Below, piece by piece: positions 24,888 through 33,331 of a stretch of DNA of 64,000 bases (within the stretch, counting starts at the first letter, position 1; each line of letters opens with the position of its first letter). Below the pieces are notes generated by a model. The model was not told the DNA's origin, searched no databases, and saw only the letters and a list, made by a program, of their open reading frames with translations. Where the stretch lies: NCBI GenBank assembly GCA_944376655.1, contig CALWDJ010000010.1, forward strand, positions 1 through 64,000, in the 5' to 3' direction. Position numbers and translations under genes: made by a program. Source of the stretch: an uncultured Clostridia bacterium (lineage in GTDB: Bacteria > Bacillota > Clostridia > Oscillospirales > Acutalibacteraceae).

Positions 24888-26183
24888 CTACGGCTTTTTA
24901 TCTTCCGTCGCCGGACCGTCAAGCAGTTTGCCGTTTTCTGAAAAGCGGGAGCCGTGGCAGGGGCAGTCCCACGAGTGCTCGTGTTTGTTCCGTTTAAGAG
25001 CGCAGCCGAGGTGGGGACATCTCTTTGCAGTCGGTGTGACAAGTCCTCCGACCGCGCTTATTCCGTTTACGAAAAGCTGTTTTCTCATTATACTGCGCGA
25101 CGGTGAGAACAGCTCCCTGTACGGGTTTTCCCTTCCTGTTATCATATCGCAGACAAGCTCCGCCGCCATAGCCGAGGTCATGCCCCATTTGTTGAAGCCG
25201 GTCGTCACATAAAGGTCGGGCGTGGCGGACGAGTAATTTCCGGCGTACGGCACCCCGTCAAGGGTTATGCAGTCCTCCGCCGCCCAGAAATATTTTTGAA
25301 CCGCTCCCGGGCAGCACTGCTCCGCAAATTTAAAATTTTGCGCCCAGCCGGCTGTTTTTCTGCCTGTTCTCGCGCTCGCCGAGCCTACTATCAGAAACTC
25401 TCCGTCGCTGCGGAAGGAAAAGCCGCTGTCCGCTTCATCACGGTACATACCTTTTACGGTTACGGCGTTTTCAAATGCGGAAACATACGACCTTTTCTGA
25501 TACATTTTCATAAAGTACAAGCCATGCCTGTTTATTATCGGGAAGTGTGTCGCCACAATTATTTTTTTCGCCTTTATACTTCCCGAATCCGTTACGGCGG
25601 TAAGTCCCTTAAGCTCTTTTACACGGCTGTTTTCATATATTTCGAGTCCGTCTGACAAGGCGGAGAGGAATTTGAGCGGATTGAATTTCGCCTGCTTCGG
25701 GAATCTTACCGCTCCCGCCGTAAAAAAAGGCAGCTCTGTTTCTTTGCAGAAGTCAGCCTTAAAGCCTATTTTGTCAAGAGCGATTATTTCCTTTTCGATT
25801 TTACGCGGCTCATCAATAGTGTAAACAAATGAATCGGCGGTTTCAAAGCCGCAGTCGATACCTTCGCACAGCTCACGGTAGCTCTCAAGCGCGTTCAGGT
25901 TCGCCTCAAGATACATACGCGCCTTTTCGGTGCCGAATTCATTTATAAGACGGTTATATATAAGTCCGTGCTGTGCGGTGATTTTTGCCGTTGTACCGGA
26001 GGTCACTCCGCGGCATATCCTGTCGGCTTCCGCTATCACGCAGCTTACGCCGGCGCGTTTCAGTTTATATCCGCAGAGTATTCCGGCTGTTCCTCCGCCT
26101 ATAATAAGCACATCTGTACTTATATCCCCTTTAAGCGGCGGATATTTTTTCATATTTACCGTAGTTTCCCAATAGGGCTGCAT
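24888..26183 (-). CDS. FAD-dependent oxidoreductase with C-terminal Rieske domain
   Basis: The 431-residue protein has an N-terminal FAD-binding segment (DVLIIGGGTAGILCGYKLKR, about residues 24-43) of the DAO type, a TTGFNKWGMTSAM segment near the C-terminal FAD contact, and a Rieske [2Fe-2S] domain with CPHLGC and CPCHGSRF. This architecture is known in Firmicutes; the substrate is unknown. It is monocistronic between dpaB (convergent) and feoB (divergent). An iron or redox role is possible but unproved. Confidence 0.9.
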   Translation of the reverse strand: MQPYWETTVNMKKYPPLKGDISTDVLIIGGGTAGILCGYKLKRAGVSCVIAEADRICRGVTSGTTAKITAQHGLIYNRLINEFGTEKARMYLEANLNALESYRELCEGIDCGFETADSFVYTIDEPRKIEKEIIALDKIGFKADFCKETELPFFTAGAVRFPKQAKFNPLKFLSALSDGLEIYENSRVKELKGLTAVTDSGSIKAKKIIVATHFPIINRHGLYFMKMYQKRSYVSAFENAVTVKGMYRDEADSGFSFRSDGEFLIVGSASARTGRKTAGWAQNFKFAEQCCPGAVQKYFWAAEDCITLDGVPYAGNYSSATPDLYVTTGFNKWGMTSAMAAELVCDMITGRENPYRELFSPSRSIMRKQLFVNGISAVGGLVTPTAKRCPHLGCALKRNKHEHSWDCPCHGSRFSENGKLLDGPATEDKKP

Positions 26184-26295
26184 TTTATCGCCTCCGCTCT
26201 TATTATTCCACGCTCCGCCCGCTTATTCCCGATTAACATATCCTGCGGCGCTGAATAATCTGTATATAGAAGAAGTACGCAACGGAGGAAAAGCT

Positions 26296-28434
26296 ATGGG
26301 TCTTACAAAAAGCTCGGTTGGAGGCGGCGCTGTCGACTCCGGCCTTAATATAAAAAAGCAGAGTCCGCTCGACAAGGTGGTGGCGCTTGCCGGAAACCCG
26401 AATGTCGGCAAAAGCACGGTTTTCAATTCGCTTACCGGTCTTAACCAGCACACCGGCAACTGGCCGGGCAAAACAGTCGCGAACGCCAAAGGCTACTGCA
26501 AAAGCGCCGGGCACAGTTATATACTCGTTGATATCCCGGGTACATATTCCCTGATGGCGCACTCCGCCGAAGAGGAGGTCGCGCGGGATTTCATCTGCTT
26601 CGGCTCGCCTGACGCCGTGGCGGTGGTCTGCGACGCCACCTGCCTTGAAAGAAATTTGAATCTTGTACTGCAAATACTTGAAATCACGCCGGATACAGCG
26701 GTGTGCGTCAACCTTATGGACGAGGCAAAGCGCAAAAATATTAAAATCAACCTCAAGCTGCTGTCAGAACGGCTCGGCGTGCCGGTTACCGGAATTACCG
26801 CCCGCAGGAAAAAAAGCAGCGCGAAGCTGCTCGACACTCTTGACGGGCTTATCGGCTCACACAATGCCTCTCCCTTTAAGGTAAGGTACCCCGAAGAGAT
26901 AGAAAAAGCGGTCGCGGAAGTTGAGCCGGAGGTGAAAAGGCTCGCCGGCGGAAAGATAAACAGCCGCTGGCTCTCGCTCCGGCTGCTTGAGGGCGACAGC
27001 TCGTTGAACGGCAGTATCGCCGAGTGCTTAGGCGGCGGTTTTCTAAATAACCCATCGCTTTTCGCCGCCCTTGCCTCGGCAAAGGAAATGCTAACAAATG
27101 CAGGCATTACAAAAGAAAAGCTCAAGTACCTTATAGTTTCCTCGCTTGTAAAAGCGGCGGAGAAAATCTGTCGGGGCACGGTAATATACGAGAAAAAGCA
27201 GTACAGCGGCGCCGACCGCAAAGCGGACAGAATACTCACCGGAAAATTCACGGCATATCCTGTAATGCTGCTCCTGCTGGCTTTCGTGTTCTGGCTTACG
27301 ATTACCGGCGCTAACTATCCGTCTGAGCTGCTTTCCCGCTTTTTCGCCTTTCTCGGAGAAAAGCTGTCGTTTCTCATTCTGTCGGCTGGCGCTCCGCAGT
27401 GGCTGCACAGCGTCCTTATAGACGGCGTTTACCTTGTGCTCACAAGCGTCGTTTCGGTAATGCTGCCGCCTATGGCTATCTTCTTTCCGCTTTTCACCCT
27501 GCTTGAGGACGCGGGCTATCTGCCGCGCGTCGCCTACAACCTCGACCGCCCCTTCAAGCGGTGCAGTGCCTGCGGCAAACAGGCGCTCACGATATGTATG
27601 GGCTTCGGCTGCAACGCCGCCGGAGTAGTGGGCTGCCGCATAATAGATTCGCCGCGCGAGAGGCTGCTCGCGGTTCTCACCAACAGCTTTATACCCTGCA
27701 ACGGAAGATTCCCGATGCTCATATCCGTAATATCGATGTTTTTCATTATCGGCGGCGGTGCGCTTTCGTCACTGCTTTCAGCGGCGGTTCTGACGCTTAC
27801 GATAATAATCAGTATCGCCGTGACATTTGCGGCGACAAAGCTGCTTTCGGTCACTCTCCTCAAAGGTATGCCGTCCTCATTTACGCTTGAGCTTCCGCCT
27901 TACAGAAGACCGCAGATAGGCAGAGTGATAGTGCGCTCAATTTTTGACCGCACGCTCTTTGTTCTCGCGAGAGCGGCGGCGGTAGCGGCTCCCGCCGGAC
28001 TTGTAATCTGGCTCGCGGCGAATATCACAGCCGGCGGTGCGACTCTTCTTGACATCATGTCGGGCGCGCTCGACCCGCTCGGAAAGCTGATGGGGCTTGA
28101 CGGCGTTATACTTATCGCCTTTATTTTAGGCTTTCCCGCGAACGAAACGGTAATTCCGATAATAATAATGACTTATATGTCTGCCGGCTCGCTTACCGAG
28201 CTTTCCTCGGTATCGGCTATGCGTGAGCTGTTCATATCAAACGGCTGGAACACCTTAACCGCGGTATGCTTTATCATATTCGCGCTTATGCACTGGCCAT
28301 GCTCAACAACGCTGCTTACGGTAAAAAAGGAAACCGGCAGCCTTAAATGGACAGCGCTCGCCGCCGCTCTGCCCACAGCCGCCGGAATAATTTTCTGCAT
28401 AACAATAAATCTTGTATCAAAATTTTTTATTTGA
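26296..28434 (+). CDS. feoB: Ferrous iron transport protein B
   Basis: Fe(II) transporter with an N-terminal G domain. Of 712 residues, about the first 200 form the GTPase (GNPNVGKSTVFN, G3 DIPGTYSL, G4 NLMDEAKR). The rest carries the membrane channel with Gate repeats and GFGCNAAGVVGCRIIDSPRERL. GGAGG precedes the ATG at 26296. feoA is not adjacent, which is unusual, because FeoA is normally encoded just upstream in Clostridia. A short extra N-terminal leader of about 27 residues precedes the G domain. Confidence 0.93.
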   Translation: MGLTKSSVGGGAVDSGLNIKKQSPLDKVVALAGNPNVGKSTVFNSLTGLNQHTGNWPGKTVANAKGYCKSAGHSYILVDIPGTYSLMAHSAEEEVARDFICFGSPDAVAVVCDATCLERNLNLVLQILEITPDTAVCVNLMDEAKRKNIKINLKLLSERLGVPVTGITARRKKSSAKLLDTLDGLIGSHNASPFKVRYPEEIEKAVAEVEPEVKRLAGGKINSRWLSLRLLEGDSSLNGSIAECLGGGFLNNPSLFAALASAKEMLTNAGITKEKLKYLIVSSLVKAAEKICRGTVIYEKKQYSGADRKADRILTGKFTAYPVMLLLLAFVFWLTITGANYPSELLSRFFAFLGEKLSFLILSAGAPQWLHSVLIDGVYLVLTSVVSVMLPPMAIFFPLFTLLEDAGYLPRVAYNLDRPFKRCSACGKQALTICMGFGCNAAGVVGCRIIDSPRERLLAVLTNSFIPCNGRFPMLISVISMFFIIGGGALSSLLSAAVLTLTIIISIAVTFAATKLLSVTLLKGMPSSFTLELPPYRRPQIGRVIVRSIFDRTLFVLARAAAVAAPAGLVIWLAANITAGGATLLDIMSGALDPLGKLMGLDGVILIAFILGFPANETVIPIIIMTYMSAGSLTELSSVSAMRELFISNGWNTLTAVCFIIFALMHWPCSTTLLTVKKETGSLKWTALAAALPTAAGIIFCITINLVSKFFI

Positions 28435-28439
28435 AACAA

Positions 28440-28475
28440 AACGCGCGGAAGTTTTTAAACACTTCCGCGCGTTTT
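28440..28475. terminator. Bidirectional terminator after feoB
   Basis: A 12-bp stem (ACGCGCGGAAGT/ACTTCCGCGCGT) followed by TTTTT on the plus strand. On the other strand it ends the convergent gene at 28483. Confidence 0.85.
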
Positions 28476-28482
28476 TCTATAT

Positions 28483-29148
28483 CTATAAATGGGTACGTCT
28501 TATTATTTCCGCCTTTACCGCCCTGCCCTCGAATATTACGAGCGCCGCAAGCGACAGTACGCTTGCCGCAACGCTCGCAAGCGAAAGGGGTATAAGGGTC
28601 ACCGCGCCTGTCAGAATGAGTATGAGCGGAACAAGCGCGAAAATTATATCAAGAATCATATAATATATATACTGCTCTATCGGCAGCTTGAGTATTCTTG
28701 ACGTCACCGCCATGGCAAGCATTGCCGCTATAAGCGAAATCGGAAGCACATAATCGACCGACCAGCCGGTGTATCCGGTGCCGCGGTCCCACAGAAATGT
28801 AAGCAGCACGCCCGTGACCGTGGTAAAAAATATGCTTTTCGCCACATTTTCCCTGAGCTTAAGCGCAACCGCAGCGGCGATCCACAGTGTTGCCGCTCCC
28901 GCCGCAACATAAAGCCACCAGCCGAAAGCCGCTCCGGTAACGCAGTAATCGATAAAGGCGCATATGACCACCGCGGCAAGCGTTATCATAAACGCGAGCT
29001 TCAGCGCGAAAGCCAGCCGGTTCGGCTTCTTTTGTATAGCCGGATATTTTTGAGCGCCGAGAGCGGTTCCCGCAAGCTCGCCCTGACAAAGCGGACAGTA
29101 ATCGGGATTGCCCTCAACGCTGACCCCGCATTTTTTACAGTACAACAT
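28483..29148 (-). CDS. DUF6320-like zinc-ribbon membrane protein
   Basis: The 221-residue protein has an N-terminal zinc ribbon (CKKCG and CPLC about residues 4-21) followed by about six hydrophobic helices (from about residue 45 to 205). Function unknown. The best match I recall is DUF6320, proteins that often lie next to condensation-domain or alcohol-acetyltransferase-like genes. The start at 29148 follows GGAGTGACAGGA. It overlaps the 3' end of the esterase/acyltransferase fusion gene by 14 bp, so the two are likely cotranslated. Confidence 0.7.
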   Translation of the reverse strand: MLYCKKCGVSVEGNPDYCPLCQGELAGTALGAQKYPAIQKKPNRLAFALKLAFMITLAAVVICAFIDYCVTGAAFGWWLYVAAGAATLWIAAAVALKLRENVAKSIFFTTVTGVLLTFLWDRGTGYTGWSVDYVLPISLIAAMLAMAVTSRILKLPIEQYIYYMILDIIFALVPLILILTGAVTLIPLSLASVAASVLSLAALVIFEGRAVKAEIIRRTHL

Positions 29149-31351
29149 TCCTGTCACTCCCAAGATTTGAGGTTATTGTCACGTCCGCGCCCATAGACGT
29201 CAGCATTCTGAAAAACCGGCACTGTATATCGGTCGAGGCGAACGGCGAGGTAAAGGTTATTACAAAGCTGTCCCCGAACGAGCACATACACGCCTGTATC
29301 CTTTTTGTGGAGCAGAGAACCCCGAATTTCTTTATATACCCGCTCATCTCCGGCGGCATTTTGATTATTCCGAGATTTGATACGGCGGCGGTCACTCCCC
29401 TTTCGGCAAAATATGTGGCGATTTTAAGCCCCGGATCCTTGATGTAAACCGGCAGCACCCTTGTCGGGAAGATATTTTCCATTTTTGAGAGGCTTTCCAT
29501 TCTTTTTGCTATCTTCGACCCGTCAAGGCTCTGCTTCATTCCCTCGCTGACGCTTTTTACTATATCCTCAAAGCGGTCTGACTGCTTCGAGAAATCGTAT
29601 TCCACATCGATTATACCGAAAAAGTTTCTCGCCGATTTCGAGCCGAAATACTGCCTTAAATCCACCGGCACGTTTATTATGACCTTTCTGCCGCGTTCCC
29701 TTACCGGCATTCCCTCGCCTATCGCCTTAAGCAGCAGCGCGGTGACAAAAGCCGTTACGGTGGCGTTATAGCCGTGCGCCTTTTCAAGCAGCGTTTTTAC
29801 CGATATTTCCCCTTCGATAACGCCTATCGGGTGCTTGGATAGCCGTTCGCCCCTTATATGGTACGCCCGCTTCGGGAAGCTGACCCCCGACGCCTCCCGC
29901 TTGTTGTAATATTTGAAAAAGCTGTCGTCCCTGCGTTCCGCCGCGGAAGCGTCGTAATCGGTCGTCTCTATACCATCGAACTCCCCGTAATGCGCCCTTT
30001 TTACATAAAGCGCCATAAGTGTCTGGAAAAATTTCGCCGCTCCGCCGCCGTCCGCCAGCGCGTGATAAACCTCAAAATTCACCCTGTTTTTATAATACGT
30101 GACCTCAAAAAGCAGGTCCTTGCGGTTTATATTGAACAGCTCGGAGCAGGGCTCCTTGTATTCCTCGCGCACCTCGGGCCTTATATCGCTGCTCTCGAAA
30201 TAGTACCAGAATATTCCCTTTTTAAGGATTGAACGGTAAAAAGGAAACATTTTCATAACCTCGTCAAGCGCGGACTGAAGCGCCCTTTTATCGACAGTTT
30301 CCGCCGTCTCGCAGAAAAAGCGGAAGACCCGCGCGTCCTTTTTCGAGGTTGTAGGCGGAAAGATTTTAGCCGCGTTGTCGAGCTTTATCCAGCTTTTCGT
30401 GCTGTTGTCGGAAATGCGGTCGTCGCCCAAAAAACGCCTTATCACCGCGTATGTCCGTTTCTGCGGTCTGAATTTAACAGGCAGGGTGAAATAGCCGTGC
30501 AGCGCGTCGGGCATTCTGTAAACCGAAACATTGTTTCCCGCGTCAGACAGCCGCCTGCCGTACTCCTCGCCCTCGTCGCGCAAAGGACAGAACTGCGCGG
30601 ATATTATAAGCGTGTCCGGCTGGCCGTGCAGATCCTCCGCAAGCAGCGGCGCGAAATACGGGTTACTAAGGTCGCTTTTATCGGATATATAAAGCTCGGT
30701 ATAGCCTGTAATCCGATTTGAGGTAAGAAGATAATCGGTTCCGTTTTCCCTCACCGACTCAAAAGGCGAGTTTTCCGAATGGTCGTTGTATACCGACGGA
30801 TATATGAGTATCTGCCGCTTCGGGGAAAATTCTCCCCTGTCGCGCGCCATAAGCGAAACCGCCGCCGCGAGATTGCCTCCCGCGCTGTCGCCCATAAGAA
30901 TAATATCCTCCGGCAGAAAGCCTGAAACAAGCCCGCCCGAAAATAGCTTTTGCGCCACGGCATAGCAGTCCTCGGGGGCTGTCGGGAATTTATATTCCGG
31001 AGCGCGCCTGTAATCGACCGAAACGACAGTGCGTTCAAGAATTTCGCAGATATCCATACATACCGACGTATAGGTGTCGGTATTCCCGTTGACCCAGCCG
31101 CCGCCGTGGAAAAACAGGATAACCCCTTTCGGCGCGGTCTGCCTGTGCGTGAAAATACGCACGGGTATATCGTAATCTCCGCGCGTTACATATTTGTTTT
31201 CGATTTTGCAGGTTTTGGAGCTTTTTGCCCGTCCGGCGGTCAGCTTCTCAAGCCTGCGGACAATCCTGTACGATTTCCTTATATCCGGATCCGGATAGGA
31301 AAGGGCCTTCAGCGCCGCTTTTGTAGCCCTGCTTATCGCCATTTGCCTCAT
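29135..31351 (-). CDS. Fusion of HSL-type esterase and condensation-like acyltransferase domain
   Basis: The 738-residue protein has two parts. Residues about 1-315 form an alpha/beta hydrolase of the hormone-sensitive-lipase type (oxyanion HGGGW, nucleophile GDSAGGN, later catalytic Asp and His in DALHGYF). Residues about 325-738 resemble an alcohol acetyltransferase or NRPS condensation domain, with an HxxxDGG-type motif (HALADGGGAAKFF) near residue 440 and NVPVDLRQYF. No carrier domain is seen. Start options are 31351 or the ATG at 31342; neither has an ideal site. The partner is the DUF6320-like membrane protein. A role in making or remodelling an acylated lipid or wax-like product is inference. 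Confidence 0.75.
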   Translation of the reverse strand: MRQMAISRATKAALKALSYPDPDIRKSYRIVRRLEKLTAGRAKSSKTCKIENKYVTRGDYDIPVRIFTHRQTAPKGVILFFHGGGWVNGNTDTYTSVCMDICEILERTVVSVDYRRAPEYKFPTAPEDCYAVAQKLFSGGLVSGFLPEDIILMGDSAGGNLAAAVSLMARDRGEFSPKRQILIYPSVYNDHSENSPFESVRENGTDYLLTSNRITGYTELYISDKSDLSNPYFAPLLAEDLHGQPDTLIISAQFCPLRDEGEEYGRRLSDAGNNVSVYRMPDALHGYFTLPVKFRPQKRTYAVIRRFLGDDRISDNSTKSWIKLDNAAKIFPPTTSKKDARVFRFFCETAETVDKRALQSALDEVMKMFPFYRSILKKGIFWYYFESSDIRPEVREEYKEPCSELFNINRKDLLFEVTYYKNRVNFEVYHALADGGGAAKFFQTLMALYVKRAHYGEFDGIETTDYDASAAERRDDSFFKYYNKREASGVSFPKRAYHIRGERLSKHPIGVIEGEISVKTLLEKAHGYNATVTAFVTALLLKAIGEGMPVRERGRKVIINVPVDLRQYFGSKSARNFFGIIDVEYDFSKQSDRFEDIVKSVSEGMKQSLDGSKIAKRMESLSKMENIFPTRVLPVYIKDPGLKIATYFAERGVTAAVSNLGIIKMPPEMSGYIKKFGVLCSTKRIQACMCSFGDSFVITFTSPFASTDIQCRFFRMLTSMGADVTITSNLGSDRNVVL

Positions 31352-31420
31352 ATCCTTTCAACAATTATATTTTAACAGAAAGGCATATATATTTCAATTT
31401 CCAATTTGTGGCGCACAAGT

Positions 31421-31450
31421 AAAAAGGGAAAGCGTGGCTTTCCCTTTCAG
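31421..31450 (-). terminator. yebC terminator
   Basis: AAAGGGAAAGCC arms with T-tract on the minus strand, just past the yebC stop. Confidence 0.75.
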
Positions 31451-31474
31451 TGTACTTCCTTAATTATTCATCAA

Positions 31475-32209
31475 TTATTCATCGTCCGGCATATCCCAGT
31501 TATGCCATACCGCCTGAACATCGTCGTTTTCCTCAAGCATATCAATGAGCTTTTCCATTTTGGCGGCGCTTTCCTCATCGTCAATCGTTGCCATGGTCTG
31601 CGGAACATACTCGACCTCCGCCGAAAGGAAGCTGTACCCCTTGCCCTCAAGCGCGTCACGCACTCCGCCGAGCGAATTCGGGTCGGTCGATATCTCGAAC
31701 ACGTCGCCGTCAAAATTGAAGTCGTCCGCTCCCGCGTCAAGCGCGTCCTCCATAACCGTGTCCTCCTCAAGTCCCTCCGCCTCAATGCGGATAAGGCCCT
31801 TGCGGTCGAACATAAACATAACCGAGCCGGACTGACCGAGGTTGCCGCCGCACTTGTCAAAGTAATGGCGCATTTCTCCCGCGGTGCGGTTGCGGTTGTC
31901 GGTAAGCGTCTCAACAACTACCGCCACGCCCGACGGGCCGTAGCCTTCATATACAAGCTCCTCGTAATTGTTAGCCTCGCCGTCTCCCGCCGCCTTTTTG
32001 ATTATACGCTCGATATTCTCGTTCGGAACATTCGCCGCCTTGGCTTTGGCGATAGCGTCCTTCAATTTGCTGTTCTCGTTCGGGTTGGCTCCTCCGGTTT
32101 TTACTATAACCGAAATTTCCCTTCCTATTTTAGTGAATACCTTTGCCTTCGCGGCATCGGTCTTTTCCTTTTTGCGCTTAATGTTATTCCACTTGGAATG
32201 TCCTGACAT
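31475..32209 (-). CDS. yebC: YebC/PmpR family translation or transcription factor
   Basis: The 244-residue protein begins MSGHSKWNNIKRKK, the family signature. It continues with NENSKLKDAIAKAKAANVPN, a central EGYGPSGVAVVVETLTDNRNRT, and a C-terminal VEYVPQT. Family members were named as DNA-binding regulators; recent work on YebC proteins points to a role at ribosomes stalled on proline motifs. The sequence does not decide between them. The gene is monocistronic and separated from dusB by 37 bp. Confidence 0.95.
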   Translation of the reverse strand: MSGHSKWNNIKRKKEKTDAAKAKVFTKIGREISVIVKTGGANPNENSKLKDAIAKAKAANVPNENIERIIKKAAGDGEANNYEELVYEGYGPSGVAVVVETLTDNRNRTAGEMRHYFDKCGGNLGQSGSVMFMFDRKGLIRIEAEGLEEDTVMEDALDAGADDFNFDGDVFEISTDPNSLGGVRDALEGKGYSFLSAEVEYVPQTMATIDDEESAAKMEKLIDMLEENDDVQAVWHNWDMPDDE

Positions 32210-32246
32210 TTATTATCAATCCTTTCAATTCAACCAAATAATATTA

Positions 32247-33215
32247 TCATAAATTTCTGTTCTGTTCAAGTGCTTTTTCACATATTGCCTCAATATCGGC
32301 GATGCTTTTTATCTCTCCGCACATTCGCCTGAGCGCCGCGGCGCCCTCCAGCCCCCTCATATACCATGCCGTATGCTTTCTCGACTCAAGCAGGGCTATA
32401 TGCGGGTCCTTGTATTCCATCATAAGGCGTATCTGCCGCATCATTACGGAAAAACGCTGCTCAAGAGAGGGCGGTGTATAGCTTTCACCGCTTAAAAAAG
32501 CGTTTATTTCGGCGAAAACAAACGGGTTGCCCTCTGCCGCCCTGCCGACCGACACAAAATCGCAGCCGGTCGCCTCGTACATATACTTCGCGCTTTTGCC
32601 GTCGGTCACGTCGCCGTTTCCTATTACCGGAACCGAAACCGAGCGCCTGACCCTTTCTATCGTCTTATAATCCACACCCGGAGCGTACATCTGCGGTCTT
32701 GTCCTGCCGTGCACGGTTATCGCCGCCGCTCCGGCGTCCTCGCACATTTTGGCAAGCTCGGGCGCGTTTATGTTTTCATTGTCGTACCCTGTCCGCATTT
32801 TGACAGTGACCGGCACATTTACCGCATTTACCACCGCCCGCACTATCTGTGCGGCAAGCTCCGGCTCACGCATAAGGGCGCTTCCGCCGCCGTTCCCCGC
32901 CACCTTAGGCGCGGGACAGCCCATATTTATATCAATAAAATCGGGGGAAAACAGGAGCGCCTTTTTTGCCGCCTGAGCCATTATCTGAGGATCGCTTCCG
33001 AAAAGCTGTGAGGCAAAGGGTCTCTCCGCGCCGCTGCACGAAAGCAGCTCGGCTGACTTTTTATCTCCCAGAGTAATACCCCTTGAGCTTGTAAGCTCCC
33101 CTACGGTGAACGCCGCGCCGTATTCCCTGCATATTTCTCTCATCGCGCGGTCTGCAACGCCCGCCATGGGAGCTAAACCCGCGTATCCTTTGATTTCAAC
33201 ATTTCCTATTTTCAT
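32247..33215 (-). CDS. dusB: tRNA-dihydrouridine synthase B
   Basis: Flavoenzyme that reduces uridine to dihydrouridine in tRNAs. The 322-residue protein has YAGLAPMAGVADRA, DINMGCPAPKV with active-site Cys, VKMRTGYD, ITVHGRTRPQMY and IGNGDVTDG. The start MKIGNVEI at 33215 lies only 6 nt after the TATAAT of a perfect promoter, so the mRNA appears leaderless or nearly so. A longer reading frame starting with TTG would have its codons inside that promoter. It is divergent from polA. Confidence 0.94.
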   Translation of the reverse strand: MKIGNVEIKGYAGLAPMAGVADRAMREICREYGAAFTVGELTSSRGITLGDKKSAELLSCSGAERPFASQLFGSDPQIMAQAAKKALLFSPDFIDINMGCPAPKVAGNGGGSALMREPELAAQIVRAVVNAVNVPVTVKMRTGYDNENINAPELAKMCEDAGAAAITVHGRTRPQMYAPGVDYKTIERVRRSVSVPVIGNGDVTDGKSAKYMYEATGCDFVSVGRAAEGNPFVFAEINAFLSGESYTPPSLEQRFSVMMRQIRLMMEYKDPHIALLESRKHTAWYMRGLEGAAALRRMCGEIKSIADIEAICEKALEQNRNL

Positions 33216-33221
33216 AACCCG

Positions 33222-33250
33222 ATTATAGCCCAAATGTAAACAATAGTCAA
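33222..33250 (-). promoter_or_regulatory. dusB promoter
   Basis: TTGACT, 17-bp spacer, TATAAT on the minus strand. The dusB ATG starts 7 nt after the last base of the -10, about where transcription should begin. Confidence 0.8.
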
Positions 33251-33267
33251 ATTTTTTTAAAAAAATG

Positions 33268-33296
33268 ATGACATATAAAGTAAAAAATGGTATACT
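33268..33296 (+). promoter_or_regulatory. polA promoter
   Basis: ATGACA (33268-33273), 17-bp spacer, TATACT (33291-33296), about 36 bp before the polA TTG start. It is back to back with the dusB promoter. Confidence 0.7.
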
Positions 33297-33331
33297 TAAT
33301 TATATATGTCCGAATTACTGGAGGTTATATT

